Origin: Alphaproteobacteria bacterium
GTDB lineage: Bacteria > Pseudomonadota > Alphaproteobacteria > UBA8366 > JADFVY01
NCBI GenBank assembly: GCA_029881615.1
Contig: JAOUMF010000107.1
Coordinates: 1-6,922, forward strand
Reading direction: 5' to 3'
DNA length: 6,922 nt
Both the position numbers and the translations under genes were made by a program. Below, piece after piece: positions 1 to 6,207 of this stretch. The notes under the pieces are model-generated. The model was not told where the DNA came from. It saw only the letters and a list, made by a program, of their open reading frames with translations, and ran no database searches. Within the stretch, counting starts at the first letter, position 1. Each line of letters begins with the position of its first letter.

Positions 1-1072
1 TAATCACGTTGCGCAGGACGTCGCCCCGTTTTACCAGGGCAATCGCTTCGTTGATCTCTTCCAGCCGATAGCGGCCGGAGATCAGTTCATCCAGTTTCAG
101 CCGGCCTTGCCGGTAAAGCGAGACGAGATAGGGGATATCCACCTGAATGCGGGACGATCCCATTTTGCTGCCAAGAATGCGCTGATTCAGCGCCGCGACA
201 TTCCCGGGGTCGATTTCGGTCATTACGCCGGTCTCCGGCATGCCGACCAGCACTATGGCGCCGGCCGGACTGGCCATGTCGAATGACTGATCGAAGGCCG
301 CCTTCGCGCCCACGGTGACGAAAACGTAATCGGCGCCACGCCCGCCGGTCAGGGCCCGGACCCGATCGACAATATCCGTTGCTCGGCCGTCCAGGCTATG
401 CGTCGCGCCAAAGCGTTCCGCCGCTTCCAGCTTGGATGCCACGATATCGACGGCGATGATCGTGCTGGCGCCGCCGATCGCTGCCCCCTGTATGCTGTTC
501 ATGCCGACGCCGCCGGCGCCGATCACAACGACACTGCTGCCCGGTTTCATCGCGGCGGTGTTTACCACCGCGCCGAATCCGGTGATGACCCCGCAAGCCA
601 GAAGTGATGCGCTGTCCATTGGAACGTCTTTCGGTATGCCCACCGCCTGGGACGCATCGACCACCGCATATTCGGCAAAGGCGCCCGTGCGCAATCCGTG
701 CCGGATGGCTTTGCCGTCGTGTGTCTTCAGGGGGCTTTTCGCATCAAGCGGAAAGCTTGTCTCGCATGCCACGGGCAGTCCTTGCGAGCAATAGTGGCAA
801 TGGCCGCATGACCGGATCAACGTGACGACCACGTGATCGCCCGGCTTGACGGTGGATACGCCGGGGCCGGTTTCTTCAACCACGCCCGCGGCTTCGTGGC
901 CGTAGACCGCCGGTAAATCCCCACCCCAGGCGCCGTCCGCGTAGAAGATATCGCTGTGACAGATGGCGCAGGCGGACAGTTTTACCTTGATCTCGCCCGT
1001 TCCCGGCGGCGCAAGGTCGATTTCCTCGATCACCAGAGGTTTGCCAAACTCCCGGCAGACGGCTGCTCTCAT
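1..1072 (-). CDS. Zinc-dependent alcohol dehydrogenase (MDR superfamily, class III-like), 3' end cut by window edge
   Basis: Likely an NAD-dependent cytosolic alcohol/aldehyde oxidoreductase. 357 codons are visible from the ATG at 1072 down to the left edge with no stop. The last residues (GDVLRNVI) match the usual C-terminal end of this family, so only a few codons should be missing. Catalytic zinc ligands are visible as Cys38 (in CHSD), His59-Glu60 (GHE) and Cys160 (ACGVITGFG). The structural zinc lobe is complete: Cys89, Cys92, Cys95 and Cys103. The Rossmann fold has GAGGVG at 185-190 and Asp209 at the end of the second strand, which favours NAD over NADP. The start is supported by the conserved MRAAV opening, although only a weak GGGG-type ribosome site precedes it. 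A LysR gene is divergent 137 bp away and may regulate it. The substrate is not determinable; class III-like members include thiol-dependent formaldehyde dehydrogenases and general alcohol dehydrogenases. Confidence 0.93.
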   Translation of the reverse strand, partial: MRAAVCREFGKPLVIEEIDLAPPGTGEIKVKLSACAICHSDIFYADGAWGGDLPAVYGHEAAGVVEETGPGVSTVKPGDHVVVTLIRSCGHCHYCSQGLPVACETSFPLDAKSPLKTHDGKAIRHGLRTGAFAEYAVVDASQAVGIPKDVPMDSASLLACGVITGFGAVVNTAAMKPGSSVVVIGAGGVGMNSIQGAAIGGASTIIAVDIVASKLEAAERFGATHSLDGRATDIVDRVRALTGGRGADYVFVTVGAKAAFDQSFDMASPAGAIVLVGMPETGVMTEIDPGNVAALNQRILGSKMGSSRIQVDIPYLVSLYRQGRLKLDELISGRYRLEEINEAIALVKRGDVLRNVI

Positions 1073-1209
1073 GTTCTGTACCCCATACCCTGATCTCGTC
1101 GACGCCAAACTCTACGCTTGATCGTCGTCGGACTTAAGCTAAAAATCAAACAAAGGAATATGGCGCTAAGGGTATTTTAAATTTTTGCTTTGAGGAACGG
1201 TACCAGCCG
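1073..1209. promoter_or_regulatory. Divergent intergenic control region between the dehydrogenase and the LysR gene
   Basis: This 137-bp gap must hold promoters for both divergent genes. The half nearer the LysR gene (about 1133-1190) is clearly AT-rich. It contains a T-N11-A element at 1167-1179 (TAAGGGTATTTTA, with TAA/TTA ends), the minimal form of a LysR box. The core is short and such matches are common in AT-rich DNA, so the site is only a candidate. I could not find a convincing -35/-10 pair for either strand. The LysR gene has a plausible ribosome site, GAGGAA at 1192-1197, about 12 nt before its ATG. Confidence 0.3.
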
Positions 1210-2106
1210 ATGTCACACCAATTGCCACCACTTGTCTGGTTGCGTGCTTTTGAATCGGCGGCGCGATTGTCCAGCTTTACCGCGGCGGCGGTGGAGTTGA
1301 ACCTGACGCAGGCCGCGGTCAGCCACCAGGTGCGGTCCCTGGAACGGTATCTTGGCTTTTCCCTCTTCGAACGTCTGCCGCGCAGCCTGCGCCTCACGGA
1401 TATGGGCCGGGCCTACTTGCCCACGCTAAGGAAGGCTTTCGACGATATCTCGGCGGCGACCGCTGGCCTGTTCGGTCCGATGGGCGAGAAGTCGGTAACC
1501 GTTCGCGCGCCCGTATCTTACGCCGTTTTGTGTTTGGCGCCACGCTTGCATTCCTTTCGCCGCGCCTATCCGGAAATTGACGTCCGGTTATGTTCGGCGA
1601 TTTGGGCCGACGCCCTGGAAACGGAAACGGCGGACGTGGATATCAGATATGGCGACGGCCACTGGCCCGGTTTCGATGCGGAGTTCATATTCAACGAGCC
1701 TGCGGTTCCGGTTTGCAGTCCTGAATTTCCCGAAGCGCGCGGTCCGGCAGCGCATGTTCTCGAACTCGCGCGCCGCGATATCATCCACATCATGGGCGCC
1801 GAGGATTTGTGGACAAGGCTGTTACGTTCGATCGGATCGGTCGAGACGGTCACGGCCAGGGGCATGAAGGTGGATACTTCGCTGGCTGCGGCCGAATTGG
1901 CGGCGACAGGAATGGGCTGTGCCCTTCTGCTTCGCAGTTTCGCGGCGCCCTACGTCAAGGACGGCAGGTTGATCGTACCGGTCGATATCGAATTGCCGCT
2001 GGAACAGTCCCATTACTTGCTGCTGCCGCATGGGCAGGAGCGCGCCCGCCCGGAAGTCCTGTTGTTTCAAGAGTGGCTGCTTGATGAATTCAGGTCCGGC
2101 CGTTGA
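1210..2106 (+). CDS. LysR-family transcriptional regulator, GcvA-like
   Basis: A 298-residue DNA-binding regulator, the normal length for the LysR family. The N-terminal winged helix-turn-helix is intact: LPPLVWLRAFESAARLSSFT at about 5-24, then the recognition helix region LTQAAVSHQVRSLE at 32-45, followed by LGFSLFER. That opening is characteristic of the GcvA-like subgroup. A linker helix follows (about 65-90), and residues from about 93 to 295 form the periplasmic-binding-protein-like effector domain (RAPVSYAVLCLAPRL, then FRRAYPEIDVRL). It lies head to head with the zinc alcohol dehydrogenase gene, the classic arrangement for a LysR protein that controls its divergent neighbour and itself, although the target and ligand here are inference. 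The ATG at 1210 gives the family's expected N-terminus. It converges on the thioredoxin-like gene with a 54-bp gap. Confidence 0.95.
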   Translation: MSHQLPPLVWLRAFESAARLSSFTAAAVELNLTQAAVSHQVRSLERYLGFSLFERLPRSLRLTDMGRAYLPTLRKAFDDISAATAGLFGPMGEKSVTVRAPVSYAVLCLAPRLHSFRRAYPEIDVRLCSAIWADALETETADVDIRYGDGHWPGFDAEFIFNEPAVPVCSPEFPEARGPAAHVLELARRDIIHIMGAEDLWTRLLRSIGSVETVTARGMKVDTSLAAAELAATGMGCALLLRSFAAPYVKDGRLIVPVDIELPLEQSHYLLLPHGQERARPEVLLFQEWLLDEFRSGR

Positions 2107-2160
2107 ATCGGCAGGCGGGCCCGCCGTGAATATTGCCGGCTGAATTCCGCCAAGATGGTT

Positions 2161-3036
2161 TTAGTCGGGCCTGTGCGCGATGGCGTGGCGCAGCAGCGGT
2201 TCGTATTCGCTCCAATGGTCCGGCGGGCTGAAGCGGGAAAACATCACAAGCCCGTGGCTGTCCAGGATATAGGTGGCGGGAAAACGCGGCGCGACGACAC
2301 GGTCCGCGATGATGCCGCCGTCGGCCGTGGTCAAGTCGCGGTCTGAGGGGCTCCTGGCGCCTGAATCGTAAAATGGCATGGCAAATTTGCGCTGTTGCGC
2401 CCAGCGCCGGGACCGATTGATATCCTCGCGCGCCTGCACCAAAACAAAGGCGATTCCCTCTTCTTCTTTCAGGCTGTCGTATAGGCCTTGCAGTTCCGGG
2501 AATTCAAACTGGCATGGCGCGCACCAGCTGCCCCAGAAATGCAGGAAGACGATCTTGCCACCGAGATCTGAAATCTTGACCGGTTCGCCGTCGGGGGTGG
2601 TCAGCAAAAGGTCAGGGAAGCGCCTTCCGCGTATGGTTCCGACCGGCTGGCTGGCCGCGGTATCCGATCCGGCATAGGGTCCCCAGGCGGCGGCCCATGC
2701 ATCATCGTCCAGCACCACCTGCCCATCGACGGCATAAACCTTGCAATTCTGGTTGGTGTAGCCGGAACAGGTGCGAATGGCTTCCGACTCGGCAACGTCA
2801 GGATCCGGCATGTCGGAAACCCATGCCCAGGCACCGCCCGGCGCAATCGCAAAGGCCTTGTGATGGCCGCCGGTAAGGAATTCCCGGTAGCCGGCAACGC
2901 CCGCTTGGTCGAGATGGGGAGGGGGAGTACCAGAGTCTTTCACTTGGGCATTGGGTATGCCTGCGGTGGCAATCGAAAAGATCAGACCGGCGGCAAAAAA
3001 GAACAGGCTGCGAAAGGTCAATCTTGTGAGTGTCAT
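2161..3036 (-). CDS. Exported TlpA-like thioredoxin-fold protein with an extra Cys-containing N-terminal domain
   Basis: A 291-residue periplasmic or membrane-anchored thiol-disulfide protein. Residues 1-31 form a signal sequence (TLTRLTFR basic end, hydrophobic FFFAAGLIFSIATAG). Residues about 50-115 form a small separate domain (HHKAFAIAPGGAWAWVS, then C90 and C98, then KVYAVDGQVV), a pattern I associate with short domains in alphaproteobacterial exported proteins, perhaps DUF4189-like. I cannot confirm the family. Residues about 138-288 are the TlpA/ResA-like thioredoxin domain: HFWGSWCAPCQFEFPEL with redox Cys172 and Cys175, and RFPATYILD with the cis-Pro at 253. The ATG at 3036 is preferred over an upstream ATG at 3117, because AAGGGGAGG (3051-3043) sits 6 nt before it and the signal peptide starts there. 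The gene is divergent from the octaheme cytochrome operon, so a role in keeping heme-site cysteines reduced, or in sulfur-compound redox chemistry, is a reasonable guess but not shown. Confidence 0.9.
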   Translation of the reverse strand: MTLTRLTFRSLFFFAAGLIFSIATAGIPNAQVKDSGTPPPHLDQAGVAGYREFLTGGHHKAFAIAPGGAWAWVSDMPDPDVAESEAIRTCSGYTNQNCKVYAVDGQVVLDDDAWAAAWGPYAGSDTAASQPVGTIRGRRFPDLLLTTPDGEPVKISDLGGKIVFLHFWGSWCAPCQFEFPELQGLYDSLKEEEGIAFVLVQAREDINRSRRWAQQRKFAMPFYDSGARSPSDRDLTTADGGIIADRVVAPRFPATYILDSHGLVMFSRFSPPDHWSEYEPLLRHAIAHRPD

Positions 3037-3091
3037 AGCGGGCCTCCCCTTGGCAACCATGCCGTTAGTGCTCTGGATTCCGATTTCCGAA

Positions 3092-3168
3092 TATATAAGC
3101 AAGATAATAGGAAACATTTATTTTTCAATATGTTACTTGACAATATTAGGTTTTAATTATATAAGCAA
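3092..3168. repeat. Pair of 11-bp direct repeats in the AT-rich divergent intergenic region
   Basis: TATATAAGCAA occurs exactly at 3092-3102 and again at 3158-3168, 66 bp apart. The second copy covers the -10 box of the plus-strand operon promoter. Low sequence complexity raises the odds of a chance match, but the GCAA end is not simple AT. Its role, if any, is unknown. Confidence 0.5.
3137..3165 (+). promoter_or_regulatory. Near-consensus sigma70 promoter of the DUF302-octaheme cytochrome-cytochrome b operon
   Basis: A perfect -35 box TTGACA (3137-3142) is followed by a 17-bp spacer and a 5-of-6 match -10 box TATAAG (3160-3165). Transcription would start near 3172, giving a leader of about 26 nt. 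The ribosome site AGGAG (3185-3189) lies 8 nt before the ATG at 3198. The box quality and optimal spacing are unusual for a GC-rich genome and suggest either strong expression or a promoter held down by a repressor. A TCAA-N8-TTGA dyad (3125-3140) overlaps the -35. Confidence 0.75.
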
Positions 3169-3197
3169 TTACTAATTTTTAATCAGGAGTGCCGATC

Positions 3198-3746
3198 ATG
3201 AAAAAGGCAATCGCAGGATTTTTCGCAGGGATCCTGATGACGGGTTTTCTGGCCTGGCAGGTGGGCGGTTCGCTCATGCTTCAGGAATATCCAAGCCCTT
3301 ACGGAATGGAGGAAACCGCCGCGCGGATTCAGGGAAACATTCAGGCGGCCGGTTGGGACTTGTCCGGATTGCGTAGCCCGTCCAACACCATTCGCAAGCT
3401 TGGCGCGACGGTGCCAAACGTGCTGCTCGTCGAGGCTTGCAACCCGGATTATTCCAAACCGATTTTGAAAGACGATACCACGCGCATCCTGTCGATCCTG
3501 ATGCCATGCACGATCACAATTTACGAGAAGGCAGACGGCAAGGTCTATATCGGCCTTATGAATTCGGGCCTGATGGGCCGGCTTTTTGGTCCCATGGTTA
3601 CCGAAGTCATGCAGAAGGTTGCGGCCGACCAACAGAAATTCATCACCTTTGACCCGTCCAAACCGGCCCCACCGTTAATTCGCAACAAGCCCGGTGGCGG
3701 TGGCGGAACCGGCAAGGGTGGCCTGCAGGATCTCGGGGGCTGCTAA
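3198..3746 (+). CDS. Membrane-anchored DUF302 domain protein
   Basis: A 182-residue protein with one N-terminal hydrophobic segment (about 4-27, AIAGFFAGILMTGFLAW), either an uncleaved anchor or a signal sequence, which would place the rest in the periplasm. Residues about 31-150 match the DUF302 fold (TT1751-like): SPYGMEETAARIQGNIQAAGW, EACNPDYSKPIL with Cys81, then ILMPCTITIYE with Cys104, and the helix TEVMQKVAADQQKF. The biochemical function of DUF302 is not known. The tail (165-182) is glycine-rich with five consecutive glycines and ends in Gly-Gly-Cys. The ATG at 3198 is chosen over a GTG at 3189 because AGGAG (3185-3189) is well placed for the ATG and would overlap the GTG. It is first in an operon with an octaheme cytochrome c gene 51 bp downstream and a cytochrome b gene, so a role in that redox system is likely by context. 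Confidence 0.9.
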   Translation: MKKAIAGFFAGILMTGFLAWQVGGSLMLQEYPSPYGMEETAARIQGNIQAAGWDLSGLRSPSNTIRKLGATVPNVLLVEACNPDYSKPILKDDTTRILSILMPCTITIYEKADGKVYIGLMNSGLMGRLFGPMVTEVMQKVAADQQKFITFDPSKPAPPLIRNKPGGGGGTGKGGLQDLGGC

Positions 3747-3761
3747 GCCCCCTCTTGCAGG
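3722..3761 (+). other. RNA hairpin spanning the DUF302 stop codon
   Basis: GGGGGCT (3735-3741) and AGCCCCC (3746-3752) form a perfect 7-bp stem with a 4-nt loop that includes most of the TAA stop codon. An outer arm, CCTGCA (3722-3727) with TGCAGG (3756-3761), can extend it across an internal loop. There is no following run of T, so it is not a standard terminator. It may affect mRNA stability, partial termination, or the ratio of DUF302 protein to cytochrome. Confidence 0.5.
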
Positions 3762-3797
3762 TTAAATCGTCAGGGAATTAAACAGAGGAGCAGGACC

Positions 3798-5432
3798 ATG
3801 CGCACCTGCAGTATATTACCCCTCCGCCATCTAGCGGTTCTCATGTCGGCGCTTGTGATGGCACTGGTCCTCGCGACCGGCGGCGCCAGGGCCACAACGG
3901 ACATTTCCGAGGGTTCTTCGACAGCGGATCACAGCAAATTCAAGGAACTCAAGGGGCCCTTCGCTACCGGGCCGGAAGTCACCAGAGCCTGCCTGCAATG
4001 CCATACCGAGGCCAGCAAGCAGCTTCATAAAACCAAGCACTGGAACTGGGACGTGGTCAATCCCGCGACCGGCCAGAAGCTGGGCAAGAAAAACATCATC
4101 AATAACTTCTGCGGGTCCGTGGTCTCCAACGAGCCACGCTGCACCAGTTGCCATATCGGCTATGGCTGGAAGGACGCCGCGTTCGATTTTACCAGCGAGG
4201 AAAATGTCGATTGCCTGGTCTGTCACGACACCACGGCCAAATATCGCAAGTTCCCCGCCGGCGCGGGCCACCCGGCCTATGAACCGATGGAATGGCCGGC
4301 TGGCAGCGGGCGCTTCATCGAGCCGCCGGACCTGGCGAAAGTAGCCCAGAATGTCGGGCCCACCAGCCGCCGTAATTGCGGAACCTGTCATTTTCTCGGC
4401 GGGGGCGGCAATGCCGTCAAGCATGGGGACCTGGATCTCTCGCTGGTCGAGCCGGGACGTTATCTCGATGTCCATATGAGCCCCGACAAGCTCAACTTCA
4501 GCTGCTCCAAGTGCCATGGCGGCGACGCCCATGCGGTGCAGGGCAGCCGTTATACGCCGACCGCCAAGGATACCACCGGGATCGATATTCCGGGACGTAC
4601 CGACGGCAAGCGGGCGACCTGTGAATCCTGCCATGGGGACGAACCGCATCCCGCGACGGCCAATGTAAAGCTGAACGACCACACCGACAGGATCGCTTGC
4701 GTGACCTGCCATGTGCCGAGGTTCGCGCGCGGCGGTTTCGACACCAAGATGTGGTGGGACTGGTCCACGGCGGGCCGGCTTGACGAGAACGGCAAGCCGT
4801 TGAAAATTCATGATGAAAAAGGTCGTGAAATCTATTCCGGCATGAAGGGCGATTTCGCCTGGGATCAGCATGTCATTCCGGAATATCGCTGGTTCGACGG
4901 CACGGTGGATTACACCCTGTTCGGCGATACGGTCGACGGCAGCAAGGTCGTTCCCATCAACAAATATGGTGGCGACCCCGACGATCCGGGCTCCCGCATC
5001 TGGCCGTTCAAGGTGATGCGCGGCAAACAGGCCTACGACGTGGGTAACCAGACCCTGGCCGTGGTGCATACCTGGGGGCAGGACGATACCGCCTACTGGC
5101 GCAACTACGATTGGGACAAGGCCGTGGAAACCGGCATGGCCTCGGTCGGCGCCACCTATAGCGGCGAGCTGGGTTTCGTCGAAACCGAGATGGCCTGGCC
5201 GATCACCCACATGGTAGCCCCCACCGAAGATGCCGTGACCTGCGAGGAATGTCACAGCCGTGACGGTCGCATGGCCGGAATCGAGGGCATCTACATGCCG
5301 GGACGGGATCGCACCGGTTGGCTGGACCTGTTGGGTTGGGCCGCGGTGGTTCTTTCCCTGATCGGCGTACTCGGCCATGGCGGCATGCGTTTTTATGCCC
5401 ATACCAGAAGGATGCAGAGCAATGAAAACTGA
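3798..5432 (+). CDS. Octaheme c-type cytochrome, tetrathionate reductase (OTR) family, with C-terminal membrane anchor
   Basis: A 544-residue periplasmic redox enzyme. A Sec signal peptide (1-32, ending ARA) is followed by exactly eight CxxCH heme c motifs at residues 65, 115, 139, 194, 236, 275, 301 and 482 (first Cys of each). Family hallmarks are NNFC, NEPRCTSCHIGYGWKDAAFDF, VDCLVCHDTT, CGTCHFLGGGG and VKHGDLD, which I recognise from the octaheme tetrathionate reductase family. A stretch of about 180 residues without heme motifs (306-481, rich in Trp and Asp) separates hemes 7 and 8. Residues about 508-530 form a transmembrane helix, followed by a basic tail (HTRR), so the protein is tethered with its hemes outside. 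The Shewanella homologue reduces tetrathionate, nitrite and hydroxylamine in vitro and has a Lys-ligated active-site heme; I cannot assign that Lys here. GAGGAG (3785-3790) supports the ATG. The stop overlaps the cytochrome b start. The natural substrate is uncertain. Confidence 0.95.
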   Translation: MRTCSILPLRHLAVLMSALVMALVLATGGARATTDISEGSSTADHSKFKELKGPFATGPEVTRACLQCHTEASKQLHKTKHWNWDVVNPATGQKLGKKNIINNFCGSVVSNEPRCTSCHIGYGWKDAAFDFTSEENVDCLVCHDTTAKYRKFPAGAGHPAYEPMEWPAGSGRFIEPPDLAKVAQNVGPTSRRNCGTCHFLGGGGNAVKHGDLDLSLVEPGRYLDVHMSPDKLNFSCSKCHGGDAHAVQGSRYTPTAKDTTGIDIPGRTDGKRATCESCHGDEPHPATANVKLNDHTDRIACVTCHVPRFARGGFDTKMWWDWSTAGRLDENGKPLKIHDEKGREIYSGMKGDFAWDQHVIPEYRWFDGTVDYTLFGDTVDGSKVVPINKYGGDPDDPGSRIWPFKVMRGKQAYDVGNQTLAVVHTWGQDDTAYWRNYDWDKAVETGMASVGATYSGELGFVETEMAWPITHMVAPTEDAVTCEECHSRDGRMAGIEGIYMPGRDRTGWLDLLGWAAVVLSLIGVLGHGGMRFYAHTRRMQSNEN

Positions 5433-6018
5433 GAGAATCTACATCTTTAAGCGCTTCGAGCGTTTCTGGCACTGGTCGCAGGCGCTGTTGATCATGACCA
5501 TGGGTGCGACCGGATTCGAAATCCATGGAACCTACAGTCTGTTCGGGTACGAATCCGCGCAGGAGCTGCATACCAGCGCCGCCTGGCTGTTGATCGGCCT
5601 GTGGGTGTTCGCCATCTTCTGGCATTTCACCACCGGGGAATGGAAGCAATATATCCCGACGGGCGAGAAGCTGGTGGCGATGATCCGTTATTATCTGACG
5701 GGCATCTTCACCGACGCCCCGCATCCGTTCCGCCAGACCACGTTGAGCAAGCATAACCCGCTGCAGCGGCTGGCCTACCTGTTCGTCAAGCTGATCATCA
5801 ATCCGGCGATCTGGGTCAGCGGGCTGCTCTATCTCTACTATTCGGACTGGTCGGCCTTCGGGCTCGGCTGGCTCGACCTCGCCTTGGTGGCCTTCGTTCA
5901 TACAGCGGCGGCCTTCATGATGGTGGCTTTCTTCGTGGTCCATGTCTATTTCGCAACGGCGGGCCACACCCCCTTGTCGCATATCAAGGCGATGATCACG
6001 GGTTATGAAGAGGTGTGA
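5422..6018 (+). CDS. Four-helix cytochrome b (cytochrome b561/b6-type domain), likely membrane partner of the octaheme cytochrome
   Basis: A 198-residue inner-membrane protein with four predicted helices at about 17-35, 50-70, 117-139 and 155-178. It opens with KRFERFWHWSQALLI, typical of the small di-heme b cytochromes that serve hydrogenases, formate dehydrogenases and multiheme c cytochromes. Candidate heme b ligands are His17, His50, His68, His160 and His174, with two or more pairs positioned near opposite membrane faces. It probably exchanges electrons between the quinone pool and the octaheme protein. The ATG at 5422 is chosen because AGAAGGA (5406-5412) lies 9 nt upstream and the family N-terminus starts there; earlier in-frame codons lie well inside the cytochrome c gene. 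The start overlaps the upstream gene by 11 bp, which implies translational coupling and a fixed partner ratio. It is the last gene before a strong terminator. Confidence 0.92.
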   Translation: MKTERIYIFKRFERFWHWSQALLIMTMGATGFEIHGTYSLFGYESAQELHTSAAWLLIGLWVFAIFWHFTTGEWKQYIPTGEKLVAMIRYYLTGIFTDAPHPFRQTTLSKHNPLQRLAYLFVKLIINPAIWVSGLLYLYYSDWSAFGLGWLDLALVAFVHTAAAFMMVAFFVVHVYFATAGHTPLSHIKAMITGYEEV

Positions 6019-6066
6019 CGGAAGACTGACTCTCCTACGTTATTGACACCGAAGCCCCCAAATACT

Positions 6067-6098
6067 GGGCCGGCGCCAGATCGCGCCGGCCCTTTTTT
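6067..6098 (+). terminator. Intrinsic terminator of the octaheme cytochrome operon
   Basis: GGGCCGGCGC (6067-6076) and GCGCCGGCCC (6083-6092) form a perfect 10-bp GC stem around a 6-nt loop, followed directly by six T residues (6093-6098). It lies 48 bp after the cytochrome b stop and separates this operon from the recQ-like gene. Confidence 0.95.
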
Positions 6099-6207
6099 CT
6101 GACGGAAATGGCGCGGGACGGCGCCGCCGCGGGGCGATTGGACAGACCCGCCGGGGCGGTCTAGAAATGACCCGATCAGATCCAGCCGCGGGAGCCCGAA
6201 AGCAAAG

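Noticed and set aside
432..794. 120-codon plus-strand open frame within the dehydrogenase
   Set aside because: It is antisense to the zinc-binding and Rossmann regions of the dehydrogenase, whose motifs are all intact; the plus-strand translation has no recognisable domain.
2107..2160. Possible bidirectional terminator at the 12-bp palindrome GGCGGGCCCGCC (2114-2125) between the convergent genes
   Set aside because: The palindrome leaves little loop and is not followed by a T-tract on either strand, so it is not a convincing intrinsic terminator.
3037..3117. Upstream start that would extend the thioredoxin-like protein by 27 residues
   Set aside because: The extension would place extra sequence before an evident signal peptide, and the strong AAGGGGAGG ribosome site is positioned for the ATG at 3036.
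3831..5402. 523-codon open frame on the minus strand opposite the octaheme cytochrome gene
   Set aside because: It is antisense to a gene with eight CxxCH motifs and clear family identity. Its translation is low-complexity in style with no recognisable domain, which is common opposite GC-rich genes.
5203..5982. 259-codon minus-strand open frame opposite the cytochrome b gene
   Set aside because: It overlaps two well-supported plus-strand genes, and its composition is rich in Arg, Gln and His as expected of a shadow frame. There is no supporting ribosome site or domain.
6144..6162. Bulged hairpin AGACCCGCC / GGCGGTCT upstream of the recQ-like gene
   Set aside because: It has a 2-nt loop, a bulge and no T-tract, and GC-rich sequence makes such pairings common.
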